Shown: in pieces, positions 7,231 to 8,873 of the stretch | How the letters are laid out: every line of letters starts with the position of its first letter | How positions within the stretch are numbered: the stretch's first letter is position 1 | Assembly: GCA_937901745.1 (NCBI GenBank) | Contig: CALGSZ010000069.1 | Span: 1-8,873, forward strand | DNA: 8,873 bases | Reading direction: 5' to 3' | Origin: an uncultured Chloroflexota bacterium | GTDB taxonomy: Bacteria > Chloroflexota > Chloroflexia > Thermomicrobiales > UBA6265 | Notes under the pieces: generated by a model | The model's input: only the letters and a program-made list of their open reading frames with translations | Databases searched by the model: none | Told to the model about the DNA's origin: nothing | Position numbers and translations under genes: made by a program

Positions 7231-8514
7231 ATGGTGAACGACTCGGCCGCGGTTGTCTTCGACGACGAGAGGGCGGTCGCCAACGCCGGCGTGATGCTGC
7301 CGGCGGCCTTGGCGACGAAGCTGGGGATCGAGGCGCTGGTCGAGGAGTGCGTCGACCTCGGCGAGCGCCCCGGAGCGCCCAACCCCGGCCGCAAGACGAT
7401 GACGCTGCTCTCGGCGATGGCGCTGGGCGCAGACTGCATCGAGGACTGCGAGGTGCTGCGCTCGGGCAGGACGGCTGCCGTCCTGCCCCACGGCCTCGCC
7501 GCCCCCTCGACCCTCGGCACCTTCCTGCGCTCCTTCACCTTCGGCCACGTGCGCCAGCTCGATCGGGTGCTGGGCGTGGCGCTCGCTCGGGCCTGGAAGG
7601 CCGGGGCCGGCCCCGGCTCGGGCCGGCTCATCGTCGACGTCGACAGCTTCATCGGCGAGGTCCACGGCTACCGAAAGCAGGGTGCCTCCTTCGGCTATGA
7701 CGGCCGCCGGGGCTACCACCCGCTGCTGGCCACCCGGGCCGAGACCGGCGAGGTGCTCCATATCCGCACCCGCAAGGGCTCGGCCAACACCTCGCGCGGC
7801 ATCGTGCGCTTCCTCGATGAGCTGATCGCCCGGGTCGGGCGAGCTGGCGCCGAAGGCGAGAAGCTGCTGCGGGCCGACTCGGGCTTTTGGAGCAACAAGG
7901 CGATGGAGCGCCTGCAGGACGCCGGCTGGCGCTACTCGATCGGGGTGCGCATGCAACGCCACGTCAGGGCCGCGATCGAGCGGATCCCGGAGGCCGAGTG
8001 GAAGCCGCTCGCCGGCTACCCCGCGGGCGGGGAGGCGCAGATCGCCGAGACGAAACTCGGGGATAAGCGCCTCGTCGTCCGCCGCACCCGCCTCCTCGGC
8101 GAGCAGGCCGACCTCTTCCCCGACTGGCGTCACTTCGCCTTCCTCACCAATCGCACCGAGCCCTTGGCGGCGGTCGAGGCAGAGCACCGCGCCCACGCCG
8201 TGGTCGAGCTGGCGATCCGCGACCTCAAGGACCAGGCGCTTGCCCACTTTCCCTCCGGCCACTTCAATGCCAACGCCGCCTGGGCGGTGATCGCCGCCCT
8301 CGCCCACAACCTGACCCGCTGGGTCAGCCTGCTCGGCCTGCCGGGGTCGACCGTGCGCACGGCGCGGACCCTGCGTCGCCGCCTGCTCGCACTTCCCGGC
8401 CGCCTCACCCACAGCGCCAGGCGCTTCACTCTGCACCTGCCGGCGCGCTGGCCCTGGCAAGACGCGTTCGTCGAGGCGCTGAGCAGGATCAGAGCACTGC
8501 CGCACGCCGCCTGA
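7231..8514 (+). CDS. IS1380-family DDE transposase
   Basis: The enzyme is predicted to cut and join the ends of the surrounding element through a DDE (RNase H-like) active site. From ATG 7231 it has 427 residues, a normal size; starting at 7180 would give 444. Family blocks in order are IVDVDSFIGEVHGYRKQG (134-151; first acidic position D136 or D138), GYHPLLATRAETGEVLH with RKGSANTSRG, LLRADSGFWSNK (D216), and HAVVELAIRDLKD (E326), followed by HFNANAAWAVIAALAHNL. These are the characteristic IS1380 signatures. The frame is unbroken from start to stop, and the gene lies between intact inverted repeats. Expression is probably limited by the hairpin over its ribosome binding site. No second gene is needed for movement in this family. 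I see no clear promoter or terminator. Confidence 0.95.
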   Translation: MVNDSAAVVFDDERAVANAGVMLPAALATKLGIEALVEECVDLGERPGAPNPGRKTMTLLSAMALGADCIEDCEVLRSGRTAAVLPHGLAAPSTLGTFLRSFTFGHVRQLDRVLGVALARAWKAGAGPGSGRLIVDVDSFIGEVHGYRKQGASFGYDGRRGYHPLLATRAETGEVLHIRTRKGSANTSRGIVRFLDELIARVGRAGAEGEKLLRADSGFWSNKAMERLQDAGWRYSIGVRMQRHVRAAIERIPEAEWKPLAGYPAGGEAQIAETKLGDKRLVVRRTRLLGEQADLFPDWRHFAFLTNRTEPLAAVEAEHRAHAVVELAIRDLKDQALAHFPSGHFNANAAWAVIAALAHNLTRWVSLLGLPGSTVRTARTLRRRLLALPGRLTHSARRFTLHLPARWPWQDAFVEALSRIRALPHAA

Positions 8515-8695
8515 TCTCCCACACACCAGCTACCTCCACCGCCGAGCCACTCGGTCGCCATCGGCTGCTCGCGGCAGCTCGCAAGACGTCATCCGCAGCC
8601 ATCGCCGCCGGCCGGATACCCGAAACCCACCTACAGCTCGCGGTTCTCGCCACTCATGGGGTCGGGGGTGGCGATTTCCTTGACGCTGATGGTGA

Positions 8696-8710
8696 ATCGG
8701 TGGATCGAGG
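8696..8710 (-). repeat. Right terminal inverted repeat of the IS
   Basis: ATCGGTGGATCGAGG is the exact reverse complement of the left end at 7125-7139 and is followed directly by CTAAG. It supplies the first foreign codons of the interrupted DUF3427 frame on the other strand. Confidence 0.92.
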
Positions 8711-8715
8711 CTAAG
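8711..8715. repeat. Target site duplication, right copy (CTAAG)
   Basis: This is an exact copy of 7120-7124 and marks the right edge of the element. Only one copy is needed to restore the DUF3427 reading frame. Confidence 0.88.
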
Positions 8716-8873
8716 CCAAGCGCGGCGACGACCTCTTGGCGGGTGTAGCGGGCGTGGGGGAGGAGCGGGATCTCGGGGTCGAGCGAGGACGGATGAGGCG
8801 CGGTGGACGAGCGCTCGTCAAGGGCGGCGAGTAGTTCCACGAGCTCCTCCCGCACCGCTCGCTCCGCCAACAG

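Larger units (their letters stand above)
7125..8710 (+). mobile_element. Complete IS1380-family insertion sequence, 1586 bp
   Basis: The element is bounded by 15-bp perfect inverted repeats (7125-7139, 8696-8710) and a perfect 5-bp CTAAG duplication, and carries one full-length transposase on the + strand. Its size is close to that of known family members (about 1.6-1.7 kb), and the ends start with CCT as in that family. It is visibly richer in G+C than the helicase gene, consistent with an outside origin. The left 105 bases hold a nested inverted repeat around the transposase ribosome binding site. The right 180 bases (8515-8695) hold no gene and no clear terminator. It lies inside a DUF3427 helicase gene, opposite to that gene's direction. 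All parts needed for movement appear intact, so it may be active. Confidence 0.95.
8631..8873 (-). pseudogene. Upstream part of the interrupted DUF3427 helicase gene, running out of the window
   Basis: Host codons run from the window end (8873) to 8711 and are open throughout; the apparent ATG at 8870 is internal, since the preceding codon is also open. The text EELVELLAALDERS, PLLPHARYTRQEVVAALGLA fits the start of the DUF3427 domain. At 8710 the frame enters the IS and adds 26 foreign residues (ASIHRFTISV to GENREL) before TAG at 8633-8631. The resulting protein would have its N-terminal domains, which lie outside the window, but would lack nearly all of DUF3427. Joined to 7119-6707 without the IS, it reads through as one domain. 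Whether the truncated helicase keeps any activity cannot be judged here. Confidence 0.8.

Noticed and set aside
7156..8526. 456-codon open frame on the minus strand
   Set aside because: It is a shadow of the transposase gene in GC-rich DNA: low-complexity Gly/Ala/Arg-rich text, while the plus strand has all IS1380 motifs.
8564..8578. GCTGC/GCAGC hairpin downstream of the transposase as a terminator
   Set aside because: Only a 5-bp stem with no T-run after it; too weak to call.
8680..8708. TTGACG near the right IS end as an outward promoter
   Set aside because: A -35-like match without a recognisable -10 at the right distance, and it would point antisense to the flanking gene.

Overview
The window looks like accessory DNA from a GC-rich bacterium, most likely an actinobacterium. 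That inference rests on the GC-rich third codon positions, the resemblance of the decayed genes to actinobacterial NERD and DUF429 families, and an IS1380-type element visibly richer in GC than its surroundings. No rRNA, tRNA, CRISPR array or housekeeping gene is visible.

Left and centre (1-5903, + strand): one giant intact gene (360-5903, 1847 aa) dominates. It encodes a superfamily 1 helicase-nuclease with an N-terminal DUF4011 region, a RecA core split by a roughly 900-residue mostly helical insertion, a Vsr-like/MTES_1575-type PD-(D/E)xK nuclease domain and a DUF3320-type C-terminus. Such proteins are frequent in defence islands, and an anti-phage or foreign-DNA role is plausible but not proven here. 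A frame without an ATG (69-359), with coding-like composition, ends in a TAG that directly abuts the helicase ATG.

Right flank (5904-7124, - strand): a convergent row of broken genes. From right to left these are the C-terminal part of a DUF3427-type helicase gene (6707-7124), a DUF429 gene with two in-frame TAG codons at apparent Trp positions (about 6265-6654), and a frameshifted NERD (nuclease-related domain) gene remnant (about 5904-6190). The recognisable NERD similarity stops at the helicase stop codon, so the helicase 3' end sits on an old recombination or deletion junction.

Right end (7120-8873): a complete 1586-bp IS1380-family insertion sequence (7125-8710) with 15-bp perfect terminal inverted repeats and a perfect 5-bp CTAAG target duplication. 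Its transposase (7231-8514) has the DDE motifs. The element has cut the DUF3427 gene: removing it with one copy of CTAAG rejoins the two halves (8711-8873 and 6707-7119, both - strand) in one open frame. Just inside its left end is an inverted repeat that can hide the transposase ribosome binding site.

Overall this reads as a decaying defence-type island: one large intact helicase-nuclease, several dead nuclease or helicase genes, and one recent IS insertion.
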